Assembly (NCBI GenBank): GCA_009697105.1
Contig: SIAQ01000016.1
Span: 1-60,521 of the forward strand
DNA from: Gemmataceae bacterium
Lineage (GTDB): Bacteria; Planctomycetota; Planctomycetia; Gemmatales; Gemmataceae
DNA: 60,521 nt
Direction of reading: 5' to 3'
The translations under genes and the position numbers were made by a program. Positions 8,109-16,102 of the stretch are shown piece by piece. The notes under the pieces were generated by a model. The model saw nothing but the letters and a program-made list of their open reading frames with translations, did not search any database and was not told the origin of the DNA. Position 1 is the first letter of the stretch. Each line of letters starts with the position of its first letter.

Positions 8109-10409
8109 ATGAACGGCTCGGCCAATACGCTTATTGAAAAAAATATTCTCCTGCTTGGCGCCGGGAACGCCCATCTGCGCTTTGTGAGAATGCACGCCAT
8201 GCGTCCGCAGCCTGGCGTGGCCGTCACGCTTGTCAGTGAAGCAAACGTCATCCCGTACTCGGCGATGGTTCCGGGCTGCATCGCCGGCGCCTATCCGCGT
8301 GACGACATTACGATTGATCTCGTCCGCCTGTGCCGGGTTGCCAACGTGCGTTTCGTGGCTGACCGCGCCGTGGCACTCGATCCGGACGCGCGAAAGGTCA
8401 CCTTCGCCGATCGACCCGAAATCCGCTACGACGCGTTATGCCTTGGGCTAGGCTCGCTGCCGATTCGTCCGCCGGAATTGATCGGCGCTCCGTGGTCCTG
8501 GTCGATACGTCCGCTGCACGCCTTGCTTCAGCGCATCGCTCAACTGGATGCCGAGCTACGTAGCGGTCCGCGTCCGTTCAACTTCGTCATCGTCGGCGGC
8601 GGTGCGAGTGGTTGCGAACTGGCCTTGGCCATCGCTAAGCGCCTTCGGGAACACAAGGAATTCCGCGTAACCCTTCTGGACGCTGGCGATCGCCTACTGC
8701 CACAGTTTCCCGACAAAGCGGACCGCATCTTTCGCGCTCTCTTCGCCGAGCGCAACATCACGCTGAAGCTCAATGCGCGCGTCATCGCCGGCGACGCGAA
8801 CACGCTGACACTGGCGGACGGCACAAAGCTTGTTTGCGACGCCGTGCTTTGGGCGACCAACGCCGCCCCGCCGAAGCTGCTCGCCGACAGTGGGCTGGCG
8901 CGCGACGCCAACGGTTTCGCCCTTGTCGCGAACACGCTACAATCGATCTCACATGCCGACGTATTCGGTACCGGCGATTGCGTCTCGATGCGAGACTACC
9001 CCGCCCTACTCAAGAACGGTGTCTATGCCGTGCGACAGGGCGGCGTCCTTTTTGATAACGTCGCACGCTTCCTGCTCGAAAAACCGCTCGAACCGTTCGT
9101 GCCGCAGAAACGCTGCCTGTGCCTCATGAACGCCAGCGATGGTTCCGCGGTCTTCTGCTATGGTCCGATCGTCTGGAAGGGCCGACCCGCGCGGTGGTTG
9201 AAGGATCGCATCGACCGCAAGTGGGTCGAGCAGTTTCGCCAAATGTCGGCGCTGAATGAATCAGCAATGCCCACCGAGCAATCACCGTTGATGCGTTGCG
9301 GCGGCTGCGGGTCGAAGGTCTCCAGCGATGTGCTCTCGGCGGTGCTTCGCCGCATCGATGTCGGCACCGATCCTCGCCTGATCCTCGGTGCTCACGCCGG
9401 CGAGGATGCGTCGGTGCATCGCATGCGGCCCGAGCTCTTCGGCTCCGACCCGGCGAAACTCGTCGAGGTGCAGACCGTAGACTACTTCAAATCGTTCGTT
9501 GACGATCCATATCTGTTTGGCCGTATCGCCGCGCTGAACTCGGTGAGCGATCTCTATGCGATGAACGCTCGCCCGTTCTCCGCGTTGGCCATCGCAACGT
9601 TGCCCTACGCACGCGGCCCGGTGCAAGAAGGCATGCTGTTCGAGCTGATGTCCGGCGCCGTGCAGACGCTCAAGCAGCTCGGCGTCGTCCTCGCCGGCGG
9701 ACACACGACCGAAGGCGCGGAGATGGCGCTCGGCTTCGCGGTCACCGGCTATGCGGAGGAGGATCGCCTGTTTCAAAAAAGCAGCCTGGAGGCCGGCGAT
9801 TGCCTGATCTTGACCAAGCCCCTCGGCAGTGGAGCATTGCTGGCTGCCTGGATGCGCGGCGCCTGCAAAGCCGAGTGGTACGAACCGATGATGCGACACA
9901 TGCTGCAAGCCAACGACCGCGCCGGCGCGATCTTCGCGAAGCTGGGCGTTCGAGGGTGCACTGACGTGACGGGCTTCGGGCTTGCGGGCCACCTGATGGA
10001 GATGCTCGACGCCAGCGGCGTCTCCGCGCGATTGTACGAGAACGCCGTGCCGATCTATGCTGGCTTCGCGGAGGTCGTTGGCGCGGGGGTTGTTAGCACG
10101 CTGCACAAAGATAATGCGAAGGTGGCGTGTCGGGTGTTTTGGTGCACATACCCACCTATCCCTCGCATACCCGGAAGGGACATCGCATGTCATTCCTCGA
10201 CGCCCAGACCTAGCAGAGAAGATGGAGAAGATGAATTTCCTGCGTGGCTATTCGACCCGCAAACGTCCGGCGGCATGCTCGGGGCGGTGAAAGCGGATCA
10301 AGTTGACGAAGCGCTGAGGATGTTGAAGGAAGCGGGTTGCAAAAATGCGGCGATGATCGGCGAGGTCGTTGCGGTTGGAGATGAGAATTCACCGACGATT
10401 TTTGTTTGA
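8109..10409 (+). CDS. selD: Selenide, water dikinase fused to an FAD/NAD(P) oxidoreductase
   Basis: Predicted 766-residue cytoplasmic fusion. The ATG at 8109 (AGGAA about ten bases upstream) is preferred over an in-frame ATG at 8004, whose extra 35 codons are encoded by a family C repeat. Residues 10-390 are a pyridine-nucleotide disulfide oxidoreductase-like domain with two dinucleotide motifs (LLLGAGNAHLRFV and IVGGGASGCE, about 159-170). SelD starts near residue 395; CGSK gives the catalytic pair C400/K403, followed by NSVSDLYAMNA, AGGHTTEGAE and FDPQTSGG. SelD makes selenophosphate from selenide and ATP for selenocysteine or selenouridine. A roughly 35-residue Cys/Pro-rich insertion lies between GVVSTLHKDNA and FDPQTSGG. 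The oxidoreductase part may supply reduced selenium, which is inference. Confidence 0.92.
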   Translation: MNGSANTLIEKNILLLGAGNAHLRFVRMHAMRPQPGVAVTLVSEANVIPYSAMVPGCIAGAYPRDDITIDLVRLCRVANVRFVADRAVALDPDARKVTFADRPEIRYDALCLGLGSLPIRPPELIGAPWSWSIRPLHALLQRIAQLDAELRSGPRPFNFVIVGGGASGCELALAIAKRLREHKEFRVTLLDAGDRLLPQFPDKADRIFRALFAERNITLKLNARVIAGDANTLTLADGTKLVCDAVLWATNAAPPKLLADSGLARDANGFALVANTLQSISHADVFGTGDCVSMRDYPALLKNGVYAVRQGGVLFDNVARFLLEKPLEPFVPQKRCLCLMNASDGSAVFCYGPIVWKGRPARWLKDRIDRKWVEQFRQMSALNESAMPTEQSPLMRCGGCGSKVSSDVLSAVLRRIDVGTDPRLILGAHAGEDASVHRMRPELFGSDPAKLVEVQTVDYFKSFVDDPYLFGRIAALNSVSDLYAMNARPFSALAIATLPYARGPVQEGMLFELMSGAVQTLKQLGVVLAGGHTTEGAEMALGFAVTGYAEEDRLFQKSSLEAGDCLILTKPLGSGALLAAWMRGACKAEWYEPMMRHMLQANDRAGAIFAKLGVRGCTDVTGFGLAGHLMEMLDASGVSARLYENAVPIYAGFAEVVGAGVVSTLHKDNAKVACRVFWCTYPPIPRIPGRDIACHSSTPRPSREDGEDEFPAWLFDPQTSGGMLGAVKADQVDEALRMLKEAGCKNAAMIGEVVAVGDENSPTIFV

Positions 10410-10412
10410 TTA

Positions 10413-10485
10413 TCAAGCCCGCAGGCGACGAAGGAGCCTGCGCGAGTCGAACCCGCGCAGGCTCCTTCGTCGCCTGCAGGCTTGA
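10413..10485. terminator. Large palindrome (family H), likely bidirectional terminator
   Basis: Arms TCAAGCCCGCAGGCGACGAA and complement, extending to GGAGCCTGCGCG, pair almost perfectly around a short loop. It fills the 81-base gap between two convergent genes almost exactly. No long T tract follows, so its terminator role is inferred from position. Confidence 0.65.
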
Positions 10486-10490
10486 TTGCC

Positions 10491-12131
10491 TTACTTCTGA
10501 TTACCCAGCTTGTTGAAGTAGCCGCGGGCGATATCGGCGGCGTCATCGGGGATGCGTTGGCGGTCGATGGCGTCGGCGCCGTCTTGAGCCGCTTGACGGA
10601 AGACGCCGTCAACGGACTTCGCGGGAACCTTCTGGAAGTTCGCCCCGCGGGCATAGCCGACGACCTTCTGCTTGCCTTTGGCGTTGACGTCGGCCCGGGT
10701 TCGTTCCGGCGTAATCTTTGAATTGGGATCGTTCGGATCGATCGCGCGTTTACCGCCGGGGCGCCCGCCCATGCCCATGCCGTCGCCTTCCTCGCCTTCT
10801 CCCTCACCTTGACCTTGCATGAGAATGCGCATCGCATCGGCGATCTCCTCCTGATCACGCAGCAAATCAGTCAACTCCTTGTCCGCTTGCTCGGCTTGTT
10901 CGAGTTGCTTCATCAGCTTTTCGAGTTTCTCGGCTCCGCCCTTGGGATCGTTCTTGTCGAGTGCGTCCTTGATATCACCGGCCATGTTCTTGAGGTCTTC
11001 CAAATCTTGAAACTGATCGATCTGTCGATTGAACTCGTCCTTGGTGATCTTTTTGTCCGCGAGATCCTTCTTCAGCTTGTTGCGAAACTCATCGTCTTTG
11101 AGCAGCTTGTCGAGCTTGTCCTGAATCTTCTGAAATTGCTCCGCGAGTTCCTTTTGCTGTTTGGCGTCGAGCTTCTCATTCTTGATGTCCTTAACGATCT
11201 TATCGAGAGCGGCTTTGGCCTTGTCGAAGTCGCCTTTTTTCAGGGCGTCCTCGAAATCTTTGGCGGGGCCTTCCTTGAGTTGCTCGTCCTTGTTGGCAGC
11301 GAGTTGCTCCAGCTGCTTCTTCAGGGCGTCGGTCTTCTCGGTCTTCTCGCGAACGCCATCGAGCCGTTGTTTCAGCTTGTCTTCAAGCTTGCGCATTTCG
11401 TTTATGCGTTCGCGAATCTTCGTGTCGTCCTTGGAGTCCAGCGGCTGATTGAGGAGCTTTTCGAATTCTTTTTCGAGAGCCTTCAAGTCTTCGGACTTCG
11501 GTAGCTTCTCCTGACTGCGTTCGACGATCTTCTTCTTGAGTTCGTCGAGTTGCTTTTGCATTTCTTGCACATTGACAACGACCTGCTTCTCCTCGGCATT
11601 AGAACGCGGTGTCACGCGCAGATCGCCAAGCCAAGGTTCGAGCAAAAACGCCGTCGCGGCCAGCAGCAACCCCAGGGCGGGCAGGATCGCGCGTTGCCAT
11701 TGTAAACGAAGCAGCGGAATCTCGTTGCCCACCTGAATCTTCGCTAGATGATCGTATACATCTTGCAACAGTGCCTGGCCTGCGGGCGTGGCGATGTGTT
11801 CGTCCGACAGCGTCAGAAATGTGGTGACGCGCTCCTTCAGCCCAAAGCGTTCATCGAGTTCGAGCGATGCCAGCAATCGACTGGGGCGGCGAACCCACGC
11901 CAAGGTAAGGCCCGCAAGCGTTGCGACAGCGAGTAGCATGCCAGGCACGCCGAATCGCACGTCATCACCGGCTTCCGAAAACGCGAACGGCTTGGCGAGA
12001 AACCACGCCATCGCGCAAAGGAGACCGACGCCCCAGCAGAATAGCATGCTCTCTGCGAGACCATGCGCGAACAACCGACGCCGAACGCGAGCAATCTGTT
12101 TTTCCACGAGCGTCTTGGCGGTATCGATCAT
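10491..12131 (-). CDS. Membrane-anchored coiled-coil protein
   Basis: Predicted 546-residue protein. The ATG at 12131 is chosen because AGGAG lies nine bases upstream; an in-frame extension to 12209 runs through the family D palindrome. Three hydrophobic segments occur near residues 28-48, 63-82 and 145-167, the middle region carrying LDERFGLKERVTTF. Then follow about 260 very charged residues (Lys, Glu, Asp, Leu heptads such as LEKEFEKLLNQPLD) forming a long coiled coil, and a glycine-rich tail (GEGEGEEGDGMGMGG). The layout resembles DUF4175-like or aerotolerance-locus membrane proteins of planctomycetes, but I do not assign a function. Convergent with the SelD gene. Confidence 0.75.
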   Translation of the reverse strand: MIDTAKTLVEKQIARVRRRLFAHGLAESMLFCWGVGLLCAMAWFLAKPFAFSEAGDDVRFGVPGMLLAVATLAGLTLAWVRRPSRLLASLELDERFGLKERVTTFLTLSDEHIATPAGQALLQDVYDHLAKIQVGNEIPLLRLQWQRAILPALGLLLAATAFLLEPWLGDLRVTPRSNAEEKQVVVNVQEMQKQLDELKKKIVERSQEKLPKSEDLKALEKEFEKLLNQPLDSKDDTKIRERINEMRKLEDKLKQRLDGVREKTEKTDALKKQLEQLAANKDEQLKEGPAKDFEDALKKGDFDKAKAALDKIVKDIKNEKLDAKQQKELAEQFQKIQDKLDKLLKDDEFRNKLKKDLADKKITKDEFNRQIDQFQDLEDLKNMAGDIKDALDKNDPKGGAEKLEKLMKQLEQAEQADKELTDLLRDQEEIADAMRILMQGQGEGEGEEGDGMGMGGRPGGKRAIDPNDPNSKITPERTRADVNAKGKQKVVGYARGANFQKVPAKSVDGVFRQAAQDGADAIDRQRIPDDAADIARGYFNKLGNQK

Positions 12132-12150
12132 GGCGGCGGCTCCTGTTTCT

Positions 12151-12204
12151 GCCGTTTGCGGCTTAGCGCTCGCAATAATCATCCGAGCGCTAAGCCGCAA
12201 GCGG
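12151..12204. repeat. Palindromic intergenic element, family D copy 1
   Basis: Arms TTTGCGGCTTAGCGCT and AGCGCTAAGCCGCAAGCGG flank a loop of about 15 bases. It lies just upstream of a divergent gene pair. Other copies: 16044-16097 (degenerate), 18424-18484, 19300-19362, 25633-25692. Confidence 0.9.
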
Positions 12205-12383
12205 AACATAATTCCTTACTCCCATTATCATCGACCGACTCTTAAATTGCAAATGTTGTTTCCCACGAAACAGCAAACTTCGTGAACATCCGTATCGTCA
12301 GAAACTTTTCCCTCCCCGATGCGTCTCATTCTCGTTATGCTGATCCAAGCCCACTCAACACTGCTTCTTGGGAGATCGTTGCC

Positions 12384-15300
12384 GTGAAAAAGTTCGTCGC
12401 GGTTCTCGCATTGCTAATCGTGTTCACGCCGGCGTTTAGCCAAATGCCTGCCAAGAACGACCTCAACTACCAGCAATCGCCTGCCAAGCCGGAACCCGAT
12501 TGGCTGAAGCTGATCGACCACGGTCAATACGACGCTCGGCTGAAAGGTTACTTCGCGCCGGAAGGCCTAAAGATCGACATCGTCGCCGACGCTCCCGACA
12601 TCATCAACCCTGCTGGCATGACGTTCGGCCCCGATGGCACGCTCTACATCATCGAATGGGTCGAGGCCCCCGGTGCCAACTTCCCGAAGGCGGAACTCGA
12701 ATTCACCTACAAGGACGGCACGAAACGCAAGATATTCATCATGCGCAAGCCCATCAAGGACCGCATCAAGGCGCTCGCATATAACGCTCAAACGGGCGTT
12801 TTCGAGAAGCCCAAAATCGTCCTCGAAGAAGAGCTGCCGTCGAGCATTCTCATCCACGATGGTTGGATGTATCTCTCCGGCCAAGGGACTGTTCGCCGAT
12901 ATAAACAGCAAGCGGATGGTTCGTGGGCGAATAAGGAAATCATCGCACAGGGTTTTTGCGGATATCATCATCACCAGGTTTCCGGCCTGACGATCGGCAA
13001 TGACGGCTGGCTGTACATCACGTCGGGCGATGACGACAACTACGTCGAAGGCTCCGACGGCAGCCGGGCGACGGTCCTGCGCACTGGCGCGATCTTTCGC
13101 TGCCGGCCTGACGGATCGAAGATGCACACGCATTCAATCGGCTACCGCAACCCATATCGCGATGTCGTCTTCGACGCCAATTACAACATGTTCCACGTCG
13201 ATAATGACAACGAAGATGGTTCCAAGTGGACCGGCTGCCGACTGATGCATGTGCCCGAAGGCGTCGATTTCGGCTGGCGGCTGCGGCCCGGCGCGAACTG
13301 CTGCGTGCCCGATTTCATCCGCTCCGCCGTCTATGGCGAACAGCCAGGCAAAGTCGCGCCGATGCTGAAGACCGGCCGCGGCTCACCCGCGGGTTTGATG
13401 ATCTACAACGATACGTATTTTCCCGATAGGTATAAAGGACTACTTTACTACCCTGATGTGTTCCGCAAGGTCGTCCGCGCCTATGCCGTCGAATCGGTCG
13501 GGGCCACGTTCGAGGTCACGCACGAATTCGAGTTTCTCCGCGCCGCCGACCCGCTGTTTCGGCCATGCCAAATGGTCGTCGGTCCCGATGGCGCGATGTA
13601 CGTCTGCGACTGGCGCACCGATTCCGGCGGCGCGGGCAAACTTTGGGGCGATGGCAAGCATGGCCGCATCTATCGTATCTCCTGGCGCGGCACAAAAGAG
13701 CATCCCGCGATCCCGCTGCGGGGTCTCGACAGCTGGAGCAAGATCGCCAAAGTTAGCGATGCCGATCTGTTCAAAACCCTCGAAAATGACAACTTCACCG
13801 ACCGCGAACGCGCCCGCCATGAACTCGTCCGTCGCGGCGACAAACATCGAAAGGCCCTGCTCAAGCTGTTTCTGGACGAGGACAACAAGCCCGCCCACGC
13901 CCGCATCGCCGCACTTGGCGTACTGCAATCATTCTGGAATGGCGAGGTGAAAGCCGCCGTCATCGATCGTCTGATCGACTTCTCGCCCGACATCCGCCGA
14001 CTCTGTGCCGAGGCCCTCGCCCTCAACACAAGCAAGGATAACGACGCCCACGAGGCGCTTGTTCAGCATCTCGGCGACGAAGACCTTGGCGTGCGTCGCG
14101 CGGTCTATTTGGCAGTTGGCCGCATTAATAACGCTGGCGCCGCCGACGTGATCGTCAACGGCTTGCAATTCGACAAAAAGTTGGACGATTATCTTTCGGA
14201 CGGCCTGATCCGGGCTCTCGAACACACGGGCAAGGAGGGCTTCACCAAACTGCTCGCGATGTCCGATTCCGGGTCGGACAAAGACCTCGACCGCGTGCTG
14301 GATGCCTTTGCTCATTTCCGCACACGCGAAGCAGCCGACAGGGTTTCGCATCTTTTGAAAAACTTTCACGTGAAGCCGGAACAGAAGGTCGCACTGCTAC
14401 GCTCGATCACGCAGTATCAATTCGATCCGCCGATGTCGCTCGAACCGATCGTGAAGTTCCTCGATGATCTGCCGGCTACGTCGACGAAAAAGATCACCGA
14501 GGCCCAGCTCAACGGTATGCGTTTGGCCGCGCTTGATGTGCTCGCTTCAGCGGGCAAGATTGATTCCGACCGCTTCAAAACCACGCTGATCGGCATGCTC
14601 AAGACGGATGACGCCAAGATGCGCCAGGCGATCCTGCACACGATCACCGATGCCAAGCTCGTCAGTGCCGTGCCGATTTTGCTGGAGCAACTCGCCAAAG
14701 CGGATGACGACGCGACGACGATTTCGCTTGTTCGAACGCTAGGCCAGCTGAGCGAGCGCTCGGCATTCGCCGAGGTGCAAAAGCTTGTCGCCTCCAAGAA
14801 TTGGGAAGTGCGTGTGGAAGTGCTTCGCGCTCTCGGCAACCTCGACTACCGGCCCGCACGGAAGGTCGCGGAAGGTCTCCTTGGCGATCCGATTCTCGAA
14901 GTGCAGCGTGAAGCCGTCGTCATGCTCGGGCAGAGCATCGAAGGCGCTCGCGTCGTCGGCCAGCGCTTTGCCGAGAACAAGCTGCCGCGCGCTTTGTTGC
15001 CCGAGGTCACCGAGGGCCTTCGGCGCTTCGCGTCGAACGAACATCCCGACGTGACCGAGTTGCTGTCGCGGGCGGTCAAGGGGGGCTTGCTCGTGTTGCT
15101 TGAACCCGCGGAATTAATGCGCGTCATAGCGATGGTCAGCAAGCAAGGCGATCCAATTCGTGGCCGCAAACTTTACCTCAACAACAAAGCCGTTGGCTGC
15201 ATCACCTGTCATCGACTCGAAGGCGTGGGAGGCAACACCGGGCCAGACCTGACACGAGTCTGGGACACGCTGTCGCTGGAAAAGGTCATGGAGTCGATGC

Positions 15301-16028
15301 TTGATCCATCGAAAGAAATCAAGGAAGGCTATCAGACGTTCGTCGCCACCACGAAGAACGGCCTCACCGTCACCGGCCTCAAGGTCGCCCAGAATGCCAA
15401 GGAACTGATCTTGCGCGATACCACCGGCAAGGAGGTCCGCATCCCTGCAAATGATCTCGACGAGGTCGTCGCCACGAAGAAATCGCTCATGCCCGACGAT
15501 GTCGTGCGGCATCTCAGCTTCGGCGAGTTCATCGACCTCGTCGCCTTCCTGCGAGATCGCAATTCGCAAGAAGGGGTACGCGGCATGATCCTATCGGGCT
15601 GGGCCATTGGTCCGTTCGGCTTCGATCTCGCCAAGGCCGACGCGCTGGAGAAAAATCCCGATCCCGAGAAGGCGATCATCAACGCCGATCGGCAGCGGCT
15701 CACTTGGCGAGCCGTGCAGGCCGACATGAGCGGCAGAGGCTTCGATCTGCGTGCCGCCACCGGACGCGAACCAGGGTCGGCGTATCTGCTCAGCTACGTG
15801 TTTTCACCGAAGGAACAAAAGGTGGAATTGCTCGCTCAAACGGACGAGAAAGGCTACGTGCTCGTCAACGGCGAGCGCGTCGCGCTGAGCGACGCCAAGA
15901 TGCCGATCACGCTGAAAATCGGCTGGAACACGCTGCTCACGCGGATCAACAACGAGCAAGGATACGGTTTCATCCAGGCCCGCATCCTCGGCGGCGAAGG
16001 CATCCGCGTGTCGCTGCAAAAGGAGTGA
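12384..16028 (+). CDS. PVC-type heme-binding dehydrogenase with HEAT repeats
   Basis: Predicted 1214-residue periplasmic protein. I start at GTG 12384 because GGAG lies nine bases before it and a clean signal peptide (VKKFVAVLALLIVFTPAFSQ) follows; an ATG at 12282 would add 34 residues with no such context. Residues about 50-430 form a beta-propeller dehydrogenase-like domain (INPAGMTFGPDGTLYIIEW, GVDFGWRLRPG). Residues about 470-880 are alpha-helical HEAT-type repeats (RRLCAEALAL, VRRAVYLAVG, VRVEVLRALG). C939-I-T-C942-H943 is a class I cytochrome c heme site, followed by GNTGPDLTRVW. The last 150 residues are beta-rich. These proteins are a hallmark of Planctomycetes and Verrucomicrobia and are assumed to oxidise sugars or similar substrates. 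Substrate unknown. Confidence 0.93.
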   Translation: MKKFVAVLALLIVFTPAFSQMPAKNDLNYQQSPAKPEPDWLKLIDHGQYDARLKGYFAPEGLKIDIVADAPDIINPAGMTFGPDGTLYIIEWVEAPGANFPKAELEFTYKDGTKRKIFIMRKPIKDRIKALAYNAQTGVFEKPKIVLEEELPSSILIHDGWMYLSGQGTVRRYKQQADGSWANKEIIAQGFCGYHHHQVSGLTIGNDGWLYITSGDDDNYVEGSDGSRATVLRTGAIFRCRPDGSKMHTHSIGYRNPYRDVVFDANYNMFHVDNDNEDGSKWTGCRLMHVPEGVDFGWRLRPGANCCVPDFIRSAVYGEQPGKVAPMLKTGRGSPAGLMIYNDTYFPDRYKGLLYYPDVFRKVVRAYAVESVGATFEVTHEFEFLRAADPLFRPCQMVVGPDGAMYVCDWRTDSGGAGKLWGDGKHGRIYRISWRGTKEHPAIPLRGLDSWSKIAKVSDADLFKTLENDNFTDRERARHELVRRGDKHRKALLKLFLDEDNKPAHARIAALGVLQSFWNGEVKAAVIDRLIDFSPDIRRLCAEALALNTSKDNDAHEALVQHLGDEDLGVRRAVYLAVGRINNAGAADVIVNGLQFDKKLDDYLSDGLIRALEHTGKEGFTKLLAMSDSGSDKDLDRVLDAFAHFRTREAADRVSHLLKNFHVKPEQKVALLRSITQYQFDPPMSLEPIVKFLDDLPATSTKKITEAQLNGMRLAALDVLASAGKIDSDRFKTTLIGMLKTDDAKMRQAILHTITDAKLVSAVPILLEQLAKADDDATTISLVRTLGQLSERSAFAEVQKLVASKNWEVRVEVLRALGNLDYRPARKVAEGLLGDPILEVQREAVVMLGQSIEGARVVGQRFAENKLPRALLPEVTEGLRRFASNEHPDVTELLSRAVKGGLLVLLEPAELMRVIAMVSKQGDPIRGRKLYLNNKAVGCITCHRLEGVGGNTGPDLTRVWDTLSLEKVMESMLDPSKEIKEGYQTFVATTKNGLTVTGLKVAQNAKELILRDTTGKEVRIPANDLDEVVATKKSLMPDDVVRHLSFGEFIDLVAFLRDRNSQEGVRGMILSGWAIGPFGFDLAKADALEKNPDPEKAIINADRQRLTWRAVQADMSGRGFDLRAATGREPGSAYLLSYVFSPKEQKVELLAQTDEKGYVLVNGERVALSDAKMPITLKIGWNTLLTRINNEQGYGFIQARILGGEGIRVSLQKE

Positions 16029-16043
16029 CGCATTCTTGAGTTT

Positions 16044-16097
16044 CTCTTGCGGCACAGCGTTTGGATGGCGTTATCCGAGCGCTAAGCCGCAAGCGGC
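16044..16097. repeat. Palindromic intergenic element, family D copy 2 (degenerate)
   Basis: The right arm GAGCGCTAAGCCGCAAGCGGC is intact; the left arm TCTTGCGGCACAGCGTTTGG has several mismatches. It fills the gap between two convergent genes. Confidence 0.7.
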
Positions 16098-16102
16098 ATT
16101 TC

